This document shows positions 25,701-31,435 of a DNA stretch of 64,000 nucleotides, in pieces. The position numbers and the translations under genes were made by a program. The notes under the pieces were generated by a model. The model was not told the DNA's origin. It worked only from the letters and a program-made list of their open reading frames with translations, and made no database searches. How positions within the stretch are numbered: the first letter of the stretch is position 1; each line of letters begins with the position of its first letter. The stretch comes from Corbicula japonica (taxonomy: Eukaryota; Mollusca; Bivalvia; Venerida; Cyrenidae): positions 248,001 through 312,000 of the forward strand of contig JAZAYU010000197.1 of assembly GCA_038501625.1 (NCBI GenBank), written 5' to 3'.

Positions 25701-28700
25701 CTGGACATAAGCTGAAATAGCAATTTACCTCGGCTGTCTAAAACAGTTTCGCCACTATGTCTTTGTGATGCCAGTTCGGTATTGTAGTCACCCATTATTA
25801 TAACCGTACCTTGATCAATAAAAGTGCATATTACGTTTTCAATTTCTTCTAAGAATAGTTTATATGTTTCAATAGAATAATTTTTACATGGTAAGTAAAC
25901 TTGAAACATAAACATGTAACTTCCGGGACTGGTCATAATTTGAATACCTAGAAGTTTGTCACTGTTAATCTCTATAGGAGAAACAATAGAGTTTAAGTTC
26001 TTTTTCCATAGGAAGGCTGTACCTCCTTTACCGACTTTTCTAAAGCTAGAAATATCGAGGTCACTGTCAGACATGGAATATGACATGTACTCCGAGTTTA
26101 TACAGTCTAAAAAATGGAGATCTTTTCTACGAAGCCAATGCTCGGAAATTCCACATATGTCTATTTTGTTCCTTGAAAGGCAGTCACACAGATAACTAGC
26201 ACTGGACATAATGCCTGTCGCATTCCATGTGCATATATTTAAAGTTGATATTAAAAGGGGCATAATCATTATAAAAGGTAATAGTTTGTTGGTGGTTATT
26301 ATTAATATATTGAATTCTTACCAAAATATTGCATGAATACTATGTCACTCTACATCATCATAGAGAGCTGAGAATCTGTTATTGGTTGAATGATCATGAT
26401 CACGATCTATTGTTACATTGTGCCGGCTCCAAGAATGTTTCTGTTGGCCGTGCTTGGGTGGCTGTTGTTTACCTCTCTGATGATCGTTGTGAATAGTGTC
26501 CGTGTCGTGAATATTTTGACGGGCGTTTCGTGATAACCATGGCCGGCAAATAATACCCCGTGGCCAAAACGTGTAATCCTCTGTCAGCTTATCAGCAGTG
26601 CCATCGTCTTCGACATTGACTCTTACAACAGTTGTTTTACGTTTATCGTTTCTGAAAATTGATACTTTTGTCACTGTGAGTCCTTTGCTTCGAACGTATC
26701 GCGCGATTGTGTCCTCTGAGATCGACGGCTTAAACCCTCCTACGTAATACCGCTTTGTACGACGTCGAATGTGTTCGTAGAATTCATCATAGTTTAAACC
26801 ACAATCTCCCTTATTTTCCAAGTCATCATGCATTGGATAAGAATGATTCGCCGGTTGTGATAATTGACGTGAATCATTATGCATCTTCGAGTGGGAACTA
26901 CGCGCCGACTTGGCATTATTCACAGCAGCGGAATAGGACGATTTAGTCATCTGTTCTTTATCATGTGAGGTCGTGTCTTTTTCTCTGTTTATTTCTGCAA
27001 AGGAGACCCGTGTATTGCGGTGTCTTTGAGTTCTTTGCGTAACAATCGCAGGAATTGGAATTCCACCATATGTGTTATTAGACTCGGTTTCAACACTGTC
27101 TGTAATGCAGGTGTTGGGGATGAGTTCCGCACAGTTGTGTTTAGTATTTTCCTCCGATTCCTTCCGATATCTCATAGAAGAGCGCATGTGCTCTAGCGCA
27201 AACGAAGTACTTATCATTTGTTCTTGGATTTTTATTACGTTTTTGTTGTTTTCATTGACGTCACGTTTGCAAGACATAACGCGAGTCGTGAGCGCGTCCG
27301 TAGCTTCTTTGCAAGATGTTTTCATGGTATCAAGGCTCTTTTTCATATCAGTATATTTTGACTCAACGTCTTTTTTGAGTTCAGATAGTGATTCCGTAAT
27401 GGATTTCATATCTCCACTCATAAGGTTCTGTGAGGCTGCCTGCCTTTGTTTCATTAGCAGAACATCCGCTTGGAGAGCTTCAATAGTAGCTTTCAGTAAG
27501 CTGATCTCAGCTTTACACTGACAGTTATCTTGTTTGGCGACAATAGCTGGATATTTCGTGGTGGAGTTGTTTCTGCCTTTCTTTGAGGTACTGATGATGT
27601 CTTTAACATCAGAGAAGTCTCCCCCGTCGATAACTGATAGCAGAATGTATATGTCATTTGCCAACTTAGCACATGCCGTTTCACCATTACGGGTATGAAC
27701 GCGCCGTTTTAACTCACTATTGGTGTCAAACGGAAAATCCTCAGATTCTCTCAGAATGTTGAACAATCTCTGTCGCAACTGTTCCAGGTCAGGTTCTGAT
27801 TGGTTATAGTCCACTAATACTCTATTCACGAACATTCCACTCGGTAACTCTCGAATCAAACCTTGAAGTCGATTTAGTTCGACCAAGTCATTTTTATAGT
27901 TCATATCATAGTTCATATCATAGGATGGTTCGGTGCACGCAGTGCGACTGTATTGAGACTCGGTAATAGGAGAGACTATATTACTTTGACCACACTGTAG
28001 GCTTATAGTTTCGCTCTGGGACATAGTGGAAGAGTTTACCGTTACAGGTATTTTAACTTCTGTTTCGTCGGATAATAACAAAGGTTCTAACTCAAATAGA
28101 ACTTTTTTGTTCCCATTGTTCTCCATTGCCCCGAGCACACAGGTAACCGTCCGATTGGAATGCAATATGGCTGCGGTATTTCTTGTATTATATTCAATCT
28201 ATATACCAATTATACAAAAATAACGAAATGCTAATTTTCAGTCACAAACGCACAATTTCTACGAAAATTGTCAGTATATAATCAGATTCAGAAATGTTTT
28301 TAACTTATCTTCTTGTCCATATAAATTTTATCCAGAATGTAATAACAATTCCATCAAAATTCATCAAAAACGAAGAGCACAAAAAGTACGTCTTGTTCAC
28401 ACCTCGTCACACGTTTTTACGCTGACCTGACTTGTAAAATGGACATGAATTGGACCGTAAAACGCGTGTGAATATAAATGTAAAATAACGCTGACCAGAC
28501 TTATAACTAATATAGTCGTTCGGATGGGACTTAAAACCGAGGTCCAGTGTAGTGGTGCTATACACCGGGCACTTAAAAGAACCAGGGACGATTCAGGAAT
28601 TGGAGAGTCCTCTGTATCTTGCACTATCCTCCAAAAAACCTAAAATGACTAACACTCTTCTGGAGGCGTCGCTCATATGGGCAACCGGTAGCGACGATAA

Positions 28701-31378
28701 ATAAATGGAAATACAAACACAGACCTGACTTGTAAAATGGACATGAATAAGACCATGAAACGCGTGTGATTATAAATGTAAAATTACGCTGACCTGACTT
28801 GTAAAATGGACATAAATAGGACCGTTAAACTCCTGTGAATATAAATTTAAGATAATGCTGACCTGCGTAATGGACACGCGTACTTGAATGGAATCGTCCA
28901 ACGCGTGTGAAAATACATTTGTAAATGTAAGATAATACTGACATGTATACCGTAAATTGGGATATTTTGGCCTTGGTTAATAATTGGCCTAATTGGCCAC
29001 CCTAATGAAAAGGCGAAAATTAAACACACCAAAATATGTCACAGGTGAAAATAAAGCCCAGGTATTGCAAACACATCAATACAGATAATCTTTCACACTT
29101 CGCCGACGTTGTTATTTAACGCTTATCAAAACAACTCGAAAATAATAGAGAAATTACAGTTTTGTTACTTTAATATCAAATCAGTTCTGTTCTGTTTAGT
29201 ATCAAATTTGGATAAAACAATATTATCATACCGGAATATAAACTGTAAACAGTTTTTCACACTTCATTATAGCTACGTGAAAGCTTGATAATGAAACATC
29301 ACAAAGACAGTATAACATGTGTACTTAATTTCTGTTACTTTTCTTTTCCGCTGTTTTAGCTGGTAGCTTGAGTGGCGACGTATTGCCTGAACACGTGATA
29401 TACCAAGGCAAGAGAGATCTGTGTCATCGACACAAGAACTTATTGTTTTAAATAATTTGCGATTTATGTTTGAAATATTATACGGACACAATTGTTATGC
29501 ATTTTATTTTTGGATAGGAAGTTTTATTCAAGAGATAGGTTTAAGTGTTTTAAAATCGTATCATTATTTTATTACAATTATATAGTTTTATGCATTTTTT
29601 ATTTGTATTTCTGCATGTGAAGTTTTATTTTTATATTTGAAATAATAATATGAATCATATTTCTGTCTTTTGCTGTCCTTTGTTAACTTTCCTACATGTA
29701 TGGTGTATCAATATGTATAAGATAAATGCCGACTATTCTGGCAAATTAGCGTACACGACATGACAAAATAATGTGACTGTGTTTAATTTTGGCCACATAA
29801 TGATAAATGGCGAAAATTAAACTGGCCAAAATAAAACACAGACATTTTGGGGCAAAGTGGCGAAAATATGACGACGCGAAAATATCCCAATTTACGGTAA
29901 TGGACACACGTACAATAATAGGATCGTTAAACGCGTGTGAAAATAAATGTAAGACAATGCAGACAACCAAATGGATACACGTACATGAATAGGAACGTGA
30001 AACGCGTGTGAACATGTAAGATAATGCTCCATATAAATGTACATGTGAAGGATCGTCCAACGCTGTACAAGTAAATGTAAGACGACTATTCACCTGTATA
30101 GTGGGCATTAACGCAAAAATATCCTATTTCTAATCTTTAACTGAGTGATATCGAACTGCATTTTACCACAGGAAATTAAAACAAATGTCAAATCCGAGAC
30201 GGTGCATTGCAATTATTGAAACATTAAGCGGCTATCACTAAACTTAAAGGGAAACGCATAATAAATTAGCTGAACTCAGAAAACACAGACCAAAGAGTAA
30301 AATGAGATGTTAAAACATGGATATGAAAAAAACATTACTCGAACATCTCTTCTGAGCCCCTAATGTGACAGTTAGCATATTTGTTTTCATTTTCCATACT
30401 TTTAAAGGATATTATTTCGTTTAAACGAATTATTACTATTTCGTTTAAACGAAATATTAAATCGTTTAAAAGAAATAATATCCTAAAAAAGTATGGATAA
30501 TGAAAATAGTATGCTAATTGTCACCTTAGGTGCTCCATACAATGTAAATACGCTTTCAAATCTACATGTATTCTTTCGATTCGTTATTACCATTTAATAT
30601 ACAAACATATGGTTCAAGTACCCATATATACTGCCTCTCTCAATGTATGGTTTAACATTAAAATATATTTATCAAAGGATCTTATTGAAACTGATAACTC
30701 TACTGATGCGAAGTTCGGGGAGACTTTTAACAGCCGCCACACGGCACTTAACACATGCTGAGGTGATTAGCGCTTTATGGTAAATTTGCCAGCTCTCGCG
30801 TGCACGTCCAATCTGCATGAACCGCACCAAAATAAGAATCTTTACTTATATTTACATTTTATTCATTTTTTTCTTTAAACGCTTTCAAAAATGAGTATTA
30901 AATGAAAAGGGGGAGTAATACGTGGGATTTTTCAATAGTAACAGCCATTACGTCATGACGTCCTTACGGGTCATGCGGTTCATGCAAAATGAACCGAATT
31001 TTTTTAAACGAAAAAATCAATAGGAATGTAAATATATATCTTTAAAGCCATACAAATGGCAGGTACTAGCCAACCATGCGAAAGACAGACAACTAATAAC
31101 CGTTATATTCTTGAACCCAATTCAGGCGAAGTGCAACGATAACATTTCAGATTCCTTTTTCATATACTTCTTGAAAAAAAACAAGAGCAAACTGCCCAGG
31201 GACACGCGAGGAGATACAAGAGAAAAGAAGAATTTAACGATACCTTCATGTTCGCTTCCAATTTTCGTCTCTTGCTTGGACCTGGCTGATCCATATCTTT
31301 TTCCAGCTGCCCCTGCGGATCGAGCGTTTTCTCTGCAGAAAATATACTCGGCAAAATAAGTTCTGCACACTTGGACAT
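6083..31378 (-). CDS. SAMHD1: SAMHD1-like dNTP triphosphohydrolase, 13 coding exons (gene overview)
   Basis: The exons join in frame to 498 residues: 31244-31378, 21482-21642, 20791-20906, 19508-19578, 18342-18491, 17637-17702, 15448-15612, 14266-14357, 12233-12292, 8845-9037, 8005-8073, 6469-6573 and 6083-6196. All have GT-AG borders and matching phases. The family hydrolyses dNTPs to deoxynucleosides plus triphosphate as a GTP/dNTP-activated tetramer in the nucleus, and it restricts retroviruses and LINE-1. Visible residues: NLS-like KRRK (36-39), metal/catalytic H96, H135, D136 and D245 (human H167, H206, D207, D311), H139, H144, H162 and Y249. There is no SAM domain. The C-terminus ends before the human Thr592 region. 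Residue 66 is Asn and residue 71 is Glu, where human has Asp137 and Gln142. An in-frame ATG at 31433-31435 could add 19 residues. An extra phase-0 exon in intron 1 cannot be excluded, but the [10 protein letters not shown] junction matches human MKVFNDPIHG. Confidence 0.93.
6469..6573 (-). CDS. SAMHD1: SAMHD1 exon 12
   Basis: Residues 427-461, phase 0 at both ends, TTTCAG acceptor and GAT|GTAAGA donor. It begins [14 protein letters not shown], matching human DVINMDYGMQEKNPI. Confidence 0.92.
6592..7730 (-). repeat. Dispersed repeat family A, degenerate copy in SAMHD1 intron 11
   Basis: Two blocks, 6592-6900 and 7383-7730. The first matches 33205-33450. The second is the reverse complement of the 47932-48420 copy (the region around the GTGCTCTGGTCTCGGTAAG and CAAGGCGGTTACC-like phrases). 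At 48.4 kb the two blocks are adjacent, so they belong to one family. Open frames here are repeat translations. Confidence 0.65.
8005..8073 (-). CDS. SAMHD1: SAMHD1 exon 11 (69 bp)
   Basis: Residues 404-426, [20 protein letters not shown] followed by EID, with donor GAT|GTAAGC. The end aligns with human EDFIVDVINMDYG once joined to exon 12. The acceptor (TTATTTAG) is the direct edge of a long (TTA)n tract, so its polypyrimidine region is the microsatellite itself. Confidence 0.85.
8076..8163. repeat. Microsatellite (TAA)n
   Basis: About 29 TAA units with one AAA interruption. On the gene strand this is (TTA)n ending 2 nt before the exon 11 acceptor AG. Confidence 0.97.
8757..8815 (+). repeat. 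SINE fragment in SAMHD1 intron 10
   Basis: Holds CTGTCGCCGTGACGGT and GGGTTCGCTGCCAG of the SINE at 9271-9970. It lies 30 nt from exon 10. Confidence 0.75.
8845..9037 (-). CDS. SAMHD1: SAMHD1 exon 10
   Basis: Residues 339-403, entering in phase 2 (AG|A gives Arg339) and leaving in phase 0 at AAG|GTAAAG. It includes [20 protein letters not shown], matching human [20 protein letters not shown], and [17 protein letters not shown]. Confidence 0.93.
9271..9970 (+). repeat. tRNA-like SINE, tandem, 254-bp period, ~2.8 copies
   Basis: TCAGT(A/T)CTGTTWTCAG recurs at 9271, 9525 and 9779. Each unit has an A-box-like TAGCTCAGTTGG (9371-9382 in the first) and a B-box-like GGTTCGCTCCC (9431-9441), a conserved GTCGCCGTGACGGTGCGG between them, and the tail CTAGAGACACTATCATT. 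The junction carries GTGTGGCGGCCGTAAAAAGT. It lies in SAMHD1 intron 9. Tandem joining is unusual for a SINE. Open frames of about 90 aa are repeat translations. Confidence 0.85.
10203..12163. mobile_element. Pearl-like composite element with ~10 tandem ~160-bp core repeats
   Basis: The left end TTTTTGTG...CGATAGCAGGTAGAC and TAGGGAT are mirrored at the right end (TCCCTATAAGTCTACCTGC, TATCGCACAAAAA). Inside each end is a GTC/GAC triplet tract (10258-10275, 12100-12113). The core repeats carry AACTTAATGTTGCC, ATAACTCC, a T-run and GTTATGCCCCTTTCAAAT. Bivalve pearl elements (for example CvA) have such cores; assignment here is by layout only. It lies in SAMHD1 intron 9 and has no transposase. 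Confidence 0.75.
12233..12292 (-). CDS. SAMHD1: SAMHD1 exon 9 (60 bp)
   Basis: Contributes Met319 (split AT|G), [19 protein letters not shown], and the first two bases of Arg339. CTTTAG acceptor, AG|GTAAGT donor. It matches human [20 protein letters not shown]. Confidence 0.9.
12425..12660. repeat. ~75-bp tandem repeat, left part of a split array
   Basis: Units contain TTATTATCGGTATAG, TGCATTGGTTAAGTGCA and AAAACATTATTG, starting near 12430, 12499, 12572 and 12648. The same repeat resumes at 14165-14255, so about 1.5 kb appears inserted into the array. Confidence 0.8.
13156..13958. mobile_element. TTAA-flanked non-autonomous element (piggyBac-like ends)
   Basis: GGTAAGACCTGTGTAATG at the left is exactly reverse-complemented at the right (CATTACACAGGTCTTACC). 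TTAA flanks both sides (13152-13155, 13959-13962). TTAA target duplication is typical of piggyBac; no transposase is present. Inside lie an AT-rich palindromic stretch (13420-13460) and a degenerate tRNA-like B-box region (minus, about 13830-13880). It is in SAMHD1 intron 8. Confidence 0.82.
13985..14160. repeat. GTAC-rich low-complexity stretch
   Basis: Dense repeated GTACTCG, GTACTTG and CGAGTAC words. Similar words occur at the ends of the hAT-like element at 44160-45586, so this may be a remnant of a related element. Confidence 0.6.
14165..14255. repeat. ~75-bp tandem repeat, right part of a split array
   Basis: One unit with TTATTATCGGTTTAG and TGCATTGGTTAAGTGCATA continues the array of 12425-12660. 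It lies just downstream of exon 8 in transcript order. Confidence 0.75.
14266..14357 (-). CDS. SAMHD1: SAMHD1 exon 8
   Basis: Residues 289-318 plus two bases. It contains the family signature [19 protein letters not shown], matching human [19 protein letters not shown], which lines the allosteric interface. TTACAG acceptor, AT|GTAAGT donor. Confidence 0.94.
15448..15612 (-). CDS. SAMHD1: SAMHD1 exon 7
   Basis: Residues 234-288: [20 protein letters not shown], then [14 protein letters not shown] and QICYRDK. D245 of DVDKWDY corresponds to catalytic human Asp311, and Y249 to Tyr315. The acceptor is TTGCAG; the donor GTACAT is non-optimal but keeps phase with exon 8. Confidence 0.95.
16051..16121 (-). 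pseudogene. tRNA-like sequence (Glu-like), probably SINE head or pseudogene
   Basis: Read on the minus strand it has TGGTATAGTGGTTA (A-box region), an anticodon loop CTCTCAA (anticodon CTC), and a good T arm CCGGG-TTCAATA-CTCGG. The acceptor stem pairs at only about 4-5 of 7 positions and the anticodon stem has a mismatch. It lies in SAMHD1 intron 6. Confidence 0.45.
16574..16645 (+). pseudogene. tRNA-like sequence, degenerate
   Basis: It has TAGCTCAGTGGATAAG and, about 30 nt later, GTTCGAATCC, the two internal promoter boxes of a tRNA. Acceptor pairing is poor. Likely a SINE head in SAMHD1 intron 6. Confidence 0.4.
17091..17160 (-). pseudogene. tRNA-like sequence, degenerate
   Basis: On the minus strand GTGTTCGAATCC (17101-17112) is a good B box. 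The upstream half is poorly preserved. This is the third tRNA-like segment within 1.1 kb of SAMHD1 intron 6. Confidence 0.35.
17344..17378 (+). repeat. SINE tail fragment
   Basis: GCTCCCAGCTAGAGACAC and AATCATTTT match the 3' part of the 254-bp SINE unit. Confidence 0.65.
17637..17702 (-). CDS. SAMHD1: SAMHD1 exon 6 (66 bp)
   Basis: Residues 212-233, [19 protein letters not shown] followed by LYE, phase 0 at both ends (CTTAG acceptor, GAG|GTAAAA donor). [14 protein letters not shown] aligns with human NKSFLYE-IVSNKRN. The acceptor has only a moderate pyrimidine tract. Confidence 0.88.
17896..18013. repeat. Foldback-like repeat in SAMHD1 intron 5
   Basis: ACGTCGTCGAAAC...ATAAATCATGGGGCGGAG faces GGGGCGTAGCCCCGAGTGATTTAT and GCTAAACGACG. 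Arms are imperfect. Confidence 0.5.
18342..18491 (-). CDS. SAMHD1: SAMHD1 exon 5
   Basis: Residues 162-211. It opens [13 protein letters not shown]162 and E163 match human His233 and Glu234. Then [20 protein letters not shown] and [13 protein letters not shown]. Acceptor ATCAAG, donor TCC|GTAAGT. The frame reads through the donor, but exon 6 fits the phase and the homology. Confidence 0.93.
19361..19499. mobile_element. Foldback element B, copy 1
   Basis: A palindrome with arms of at least 47 bp: GGAAACCAGTCTCAAATCTC ... ATTGGCTGAAATGGCGAC, then the reverse. The outer part is CCAAGGTTATAAA / TTTATAACCTTGG. Two more copies occur at 39785-39925 and 43752-43890. This copy ends 8 nt from the 3' border of SAMHD1 exon 4. 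Confidence 0.88.
19508..19578 (-). CDS. SAMHD1: SAMHD1 exon 4 (71 bp)
   Basis: Completes Gly138 and encodes [20 protein letters not shown] followed by KWK (139-161). H139 and H144 match human His210 and His215 at the active site. AACAG acceptor, AAG|GTCAGT donor. Confidence 0.94.
19689..19735. repeat. (CAA)n microsatellite
   Basis: About 15 CAA units with two AAA interruptions, in SAMHD1 intron 3. Confidence 0.9.
20509..20662 (-). pseudogene. Partial duplicate of the end of SAMHD1 exon 3 and its donor
   Basis: This block is a diverged direct repeat of 20665-20808. On the minus strand it keeps 18 nt of exon 3 (20645-20662, codons for LCHDI plus G) followed by an intact GTAATATTGG donor. It has no acceptor, so it is a broken exon copy inside intron 3. 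Confidence 0.8.
20791..20906 (-). CDS. SAMHD1: SAMHD1 exon 3 (HD motif)
   Basis: Residues 99-138 including [15 protein letters not shown], matching human [16 protein letters not shown]135 and D136 are the HD metal ligands. It enters in phase 2 (GG|C) after TTAAG and leaves in phase 1 at ATCG|GTAATA. Confidence 0.95.
21056..21270. repeat. CCGT/CCAT-rich repeat segment
   Basis: CATCCGTCCGTCCATCCGTC at the start and CCATCCGTCCGTCCGTTTGTC near 21237, flanking two related GGGTAGT/GGGTACT phrases. In SAMHD1 intron 2. Confidence 0.6.
21482..21642 (-). CDS. SAMHD1: SAMHD1 exon 2
   Basis: Residues 46-98, opening [20 protein letters not shown], then [15 protein letters not shown] and [13 protein letters not shown]96 is the first metal ligand (human His167). 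N48, R74 and R93 match human Asn119, Arg145 and Arg164, whereas N66 and E71 replace human Asp137 and Gln142. TTACAG acceptor, GG|GTATGT donor. Confidence 0.96.
21780..22610. repeat. Minisatellite, ~31-bp unit, about 25 diverged copies
   Basis: Units follow AGCACACTTATACAAAATTA and (G/A)AACATCATA, alternating with an ACTAATACAAAATTACATCA variant. Spacing is irregular and copies are diverged, with no unique spacers, so it is not a CRISPR array. It lies in SAMHD1 intron 1, next to the LINE 3' end. Confidence 0.85.
22820..26269 (-). CDS. LINE ORF2: endonuclease-reverse transcriptase, 1149 aa
   Basis: N-terminal apurinic-type endonuclease: [35 protein letters not shown] and STHRPIVL within residues ~10-255. 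Reverse transcriptase (about 500-800): [46 protein letters not shown] and [10 protein letters not shown], with SADD where YADD or FADD is usual. The C-terminal region has a CPKC-x11-H-x4-C zinc knuckle. It nicks the target and copies element RNA by target-primed reverse transcription. No stops or frameshifts. The start is the first ATG of the frame; a methionine two residues later is also possible. Confidence 0.93.
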   Translation of the reverse strand: MIMPLLISTLNICTWNATGIMSSASYLCDCLSRNKIDICGISEHWLRRKDLHFLDCINSEYMSYSMSDSDLDISSFRKVGKGGTAFLWKKNLNSIVSPIEINSDKLLGIQIMTSPGSYMFMFQVYLPCKNYSIETYKLFLEEIENVICTFIDQGTVIIMGDYNTELASQRHSGETVLDSRGKLLFQLMSRYSFTAVNTLNFCKGSLYSNVPFNSSRETLIDHIIVQDAFLENVISCQILDDDALNVSTHRPIVLAYSINYEIPVHTQSNTNKIINWQNVKQDRLDLYKMFLENSDVLKCALDFQINNTQCIDELYSAIVLIVNLATDMFIPKVRFKPYIKPYWNQTLTNLHNDLKHKRIKWLNDNRSKVANSYIDYKNSKKKFRKVHRQASLSHTETQEKEIDDAAEFDNNEFWRIINKRRKKTLHTSVFEMNFDGILYKDPKIINEKWMCYFKDLYSPSSDPSFDDAFFNQINREIDELKGLISTYIGPSFVIEESSLSEALKTCKNKKACGYDGIFYENIKHGGNLLLRILTKLFNSMLTFSHTPTDLKKGIITTLYKGGNKKKNDPSSYRAISLCSCILKLYEKTLIRYIDKHSNLKLNPSQGGFQRNVSSLMTSFMTRECIYYAKENNSVIYACFLDAKQAFDRTWINLLLIKLFKSGIDIKLFKAIMSFFTNCYSCVKSNGYTSTWFQILQGTRQGQCISPYLYTVFINSLLDEIDQSDACFKLNNISCGCPTSADDMVILSSVKHGLDKLLNICYSNSTRGRYLYNADKCKVVVFNEKKPKDRKWYLGNAEILETDSYVHLGVPCHKQLSLTENIQESCHKLRKTFFSLVNCGIERNGLNPLTSKKMYETIVLPRAIYGSELWNSVTNNQLMPLERAHRQCIKYIQSIPFQSRTDVALSSLGIYPIENLIDKRKLIFLGQLCHLNCKFKIKEVFALRIFSYLSKPNIARGFIPDIFSILSKYQLQNYVREYLNSGEFPNQNVWKKIVKNAIHSVVEYNWRNRIMCDATLQDFSIIHSRYEHSSLWNFCRIYRNYHPQCISAFVLLNKFFSRKFAIICPKCQLSTLDIAMHSLMFCVSTDSIRDKLWSNLSKILDTTTYNSFISLSPKSQTFELFTGLHSYELSDTTRVLCFKAFINAVHQMSQ
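26345..28165 (-). CDS. LINE ORF1: RNA-binding/coiled-coil protein, 606 aa
   Basis: A serine/asparagine-rich N-terminus is followed by a coiled coil at about residues 215-335 (heptads around [19 protein letters not shown]). A basic RRM-like C-terminal domain begins near [14 protein letters not shown] and includes [19 protein letters not shown]. This plan, coiled coil plus RNA-binding domain, is that of LINE ORF1 proteins that coat element RNA. No CCHC knuckle is seen. A start at the internal MENNGN (14th residue) is possible. The 149-aa frame on the opposite strand is a shadow. Confidence 0.88.
   Translation of the reverse strand: MHSNRTVTCVLGAMENNGNKKVLFELEPLLLSDETEVKIPVTVNSSTMSQSETISLQCGQSNIVSPITESQYSRTACTEPSYDMNYDMNYKNDLVELNRLQGLIRELPSGMFVNRVLVDYNQSEPDLEQLRQRLFNILRESEDFPFDTNSELKRRVHTRNGETACAKLANDIYILLSVIDGGDFSDVKDIISTSKKGRNNSTTKYPAIVAKQDNCQCKAEISLLKATIEALQADVLLMKQRQAASQNLMSGDMKSITESLSELKKDVESKYTDMKKSLDTMKTSCKEATDALTTRVMSCKRDVNENNKNVIKIQEQMISTSFALEHMRSSMRYRKESEENTKHNCAELIPNTCITDSVETESNNTYGGIPIPAIVTQRTQRHRNTRVSFAEINREKDTTSHDKEQMTKSSYSAAVNNAKSARSSHSKMHNDSRQLSQPANHSYPMHDDLENKGDCGLNYDEFYEHIRRRTKRYYVGGFKPSISEDTIARYVRSKGLTVTKVSIFRNDKRKTTVVRVNVEDDGTADKLTEDYTFWPRGIICRPWLSRNARQNIHDTDTIHNDHQRGKQQPPKHGQQKHSWSRHNVTIDRDHDHSTNNRFSALYDDVE
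28420..28945. repeat. ~68-bp tandem repeat, left part of a split array
   Basis: Units carry CTGACCTGACTTGTAAAATG, GACATGAATRGGACC and AACGCGTGTGAATATAAATG. The array resumes at 29900-30110, after the element at 28950-29897. Confidence 0.8.
28950..29897. mobile_element. TA-flanked MITE (Tc1/mariner-like ends), 948 bp
   Basis: CCGTAAATTGGGATATTTT at the left is matched by AAAATATCCCAATTTACGG at the right, with TA on both sides. GGCC/GCCAAAAT words recur internally. It splits the ~68-bp array in SAMHD1 intron 1. No transposase. Confidence 0.87.
29900..30110. repeat. ~68-bp tandem repeat, right part of a split array
   Basis: AATGGACACACGTACAATAA, AACGCGTGTGAAAATAAATG and related units continue the 28420-28945 array. 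Confidence 0.75.
30360..30530. repeat. Foldback element with GTTTAAAC core
   Basis: TTTTCATTTTCCATACTTTT and GGATATTATTTCGTTTAAAC pair with GTTTAAAAGAAATAATATCC and AAAGTATGG...AATGAAAAT. Arms are about 60 bp, with three GTTTAAAC-like palindromes in the centre. Confidence 0.75.
31244..31378 (-). CDS. SAMHD1: SAMHD1 exon 1 (N-terminus with NLS-like motif)
   Basis: Residues 1-45, [13 protein letters not shown]..., then [13 protein letters not shown], donor AAG|GTATCG in phase 0. SKRRK resembles the human N-terminal nuclear signal (PSKRPR), and the ...MK end matches the residues preceding human VFNDPIHG. An in-frame ATG 19 codons upstream leaves the start uncertain. The assignment rests on junction phase, the NLS and the MK, so it is weaker than for other exons. 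Confidence 0.75.
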
Positions 31379-31435
31379 GTTATAAAATAGTTTTTTAATT
31401 TCACCAAACACCACAAAATGAGGCACATGAAGCAT

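Larger units (their letters stand above)
22749..28230 (-). mobile_element. Non-LTR retrotransposon (LINE), apparently full length
   Basis: On the minus strand it has ORF1 (28165-26345), a 75-bp gap, ORF2 (26269-22820), a ~60-bp 3' UTR and an A-run (22749-22762). Both ORFs are open, which suggests a young copy. No target-site duplication was found by eye, so the 5' border near 28230 is approximate. It sits in SAMHD1 intron 1 in the gene's orientation. There is no RNase H domain. It is of general jockey/CR1-type organisation; the clade is not assigned. Confidence 0.88.

Noticed and set aside
27072..27521. 149-aa plus-strand frame
   Set aside because: Shadow of LINE ORF1 on the opposite strand.
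31122..31370. 82-aa frames on both strands overlapping SAMHD1 exon 1
   Set aside because: They are other-frame shadows; the frame ending in ANMK fits the phase and family junction.
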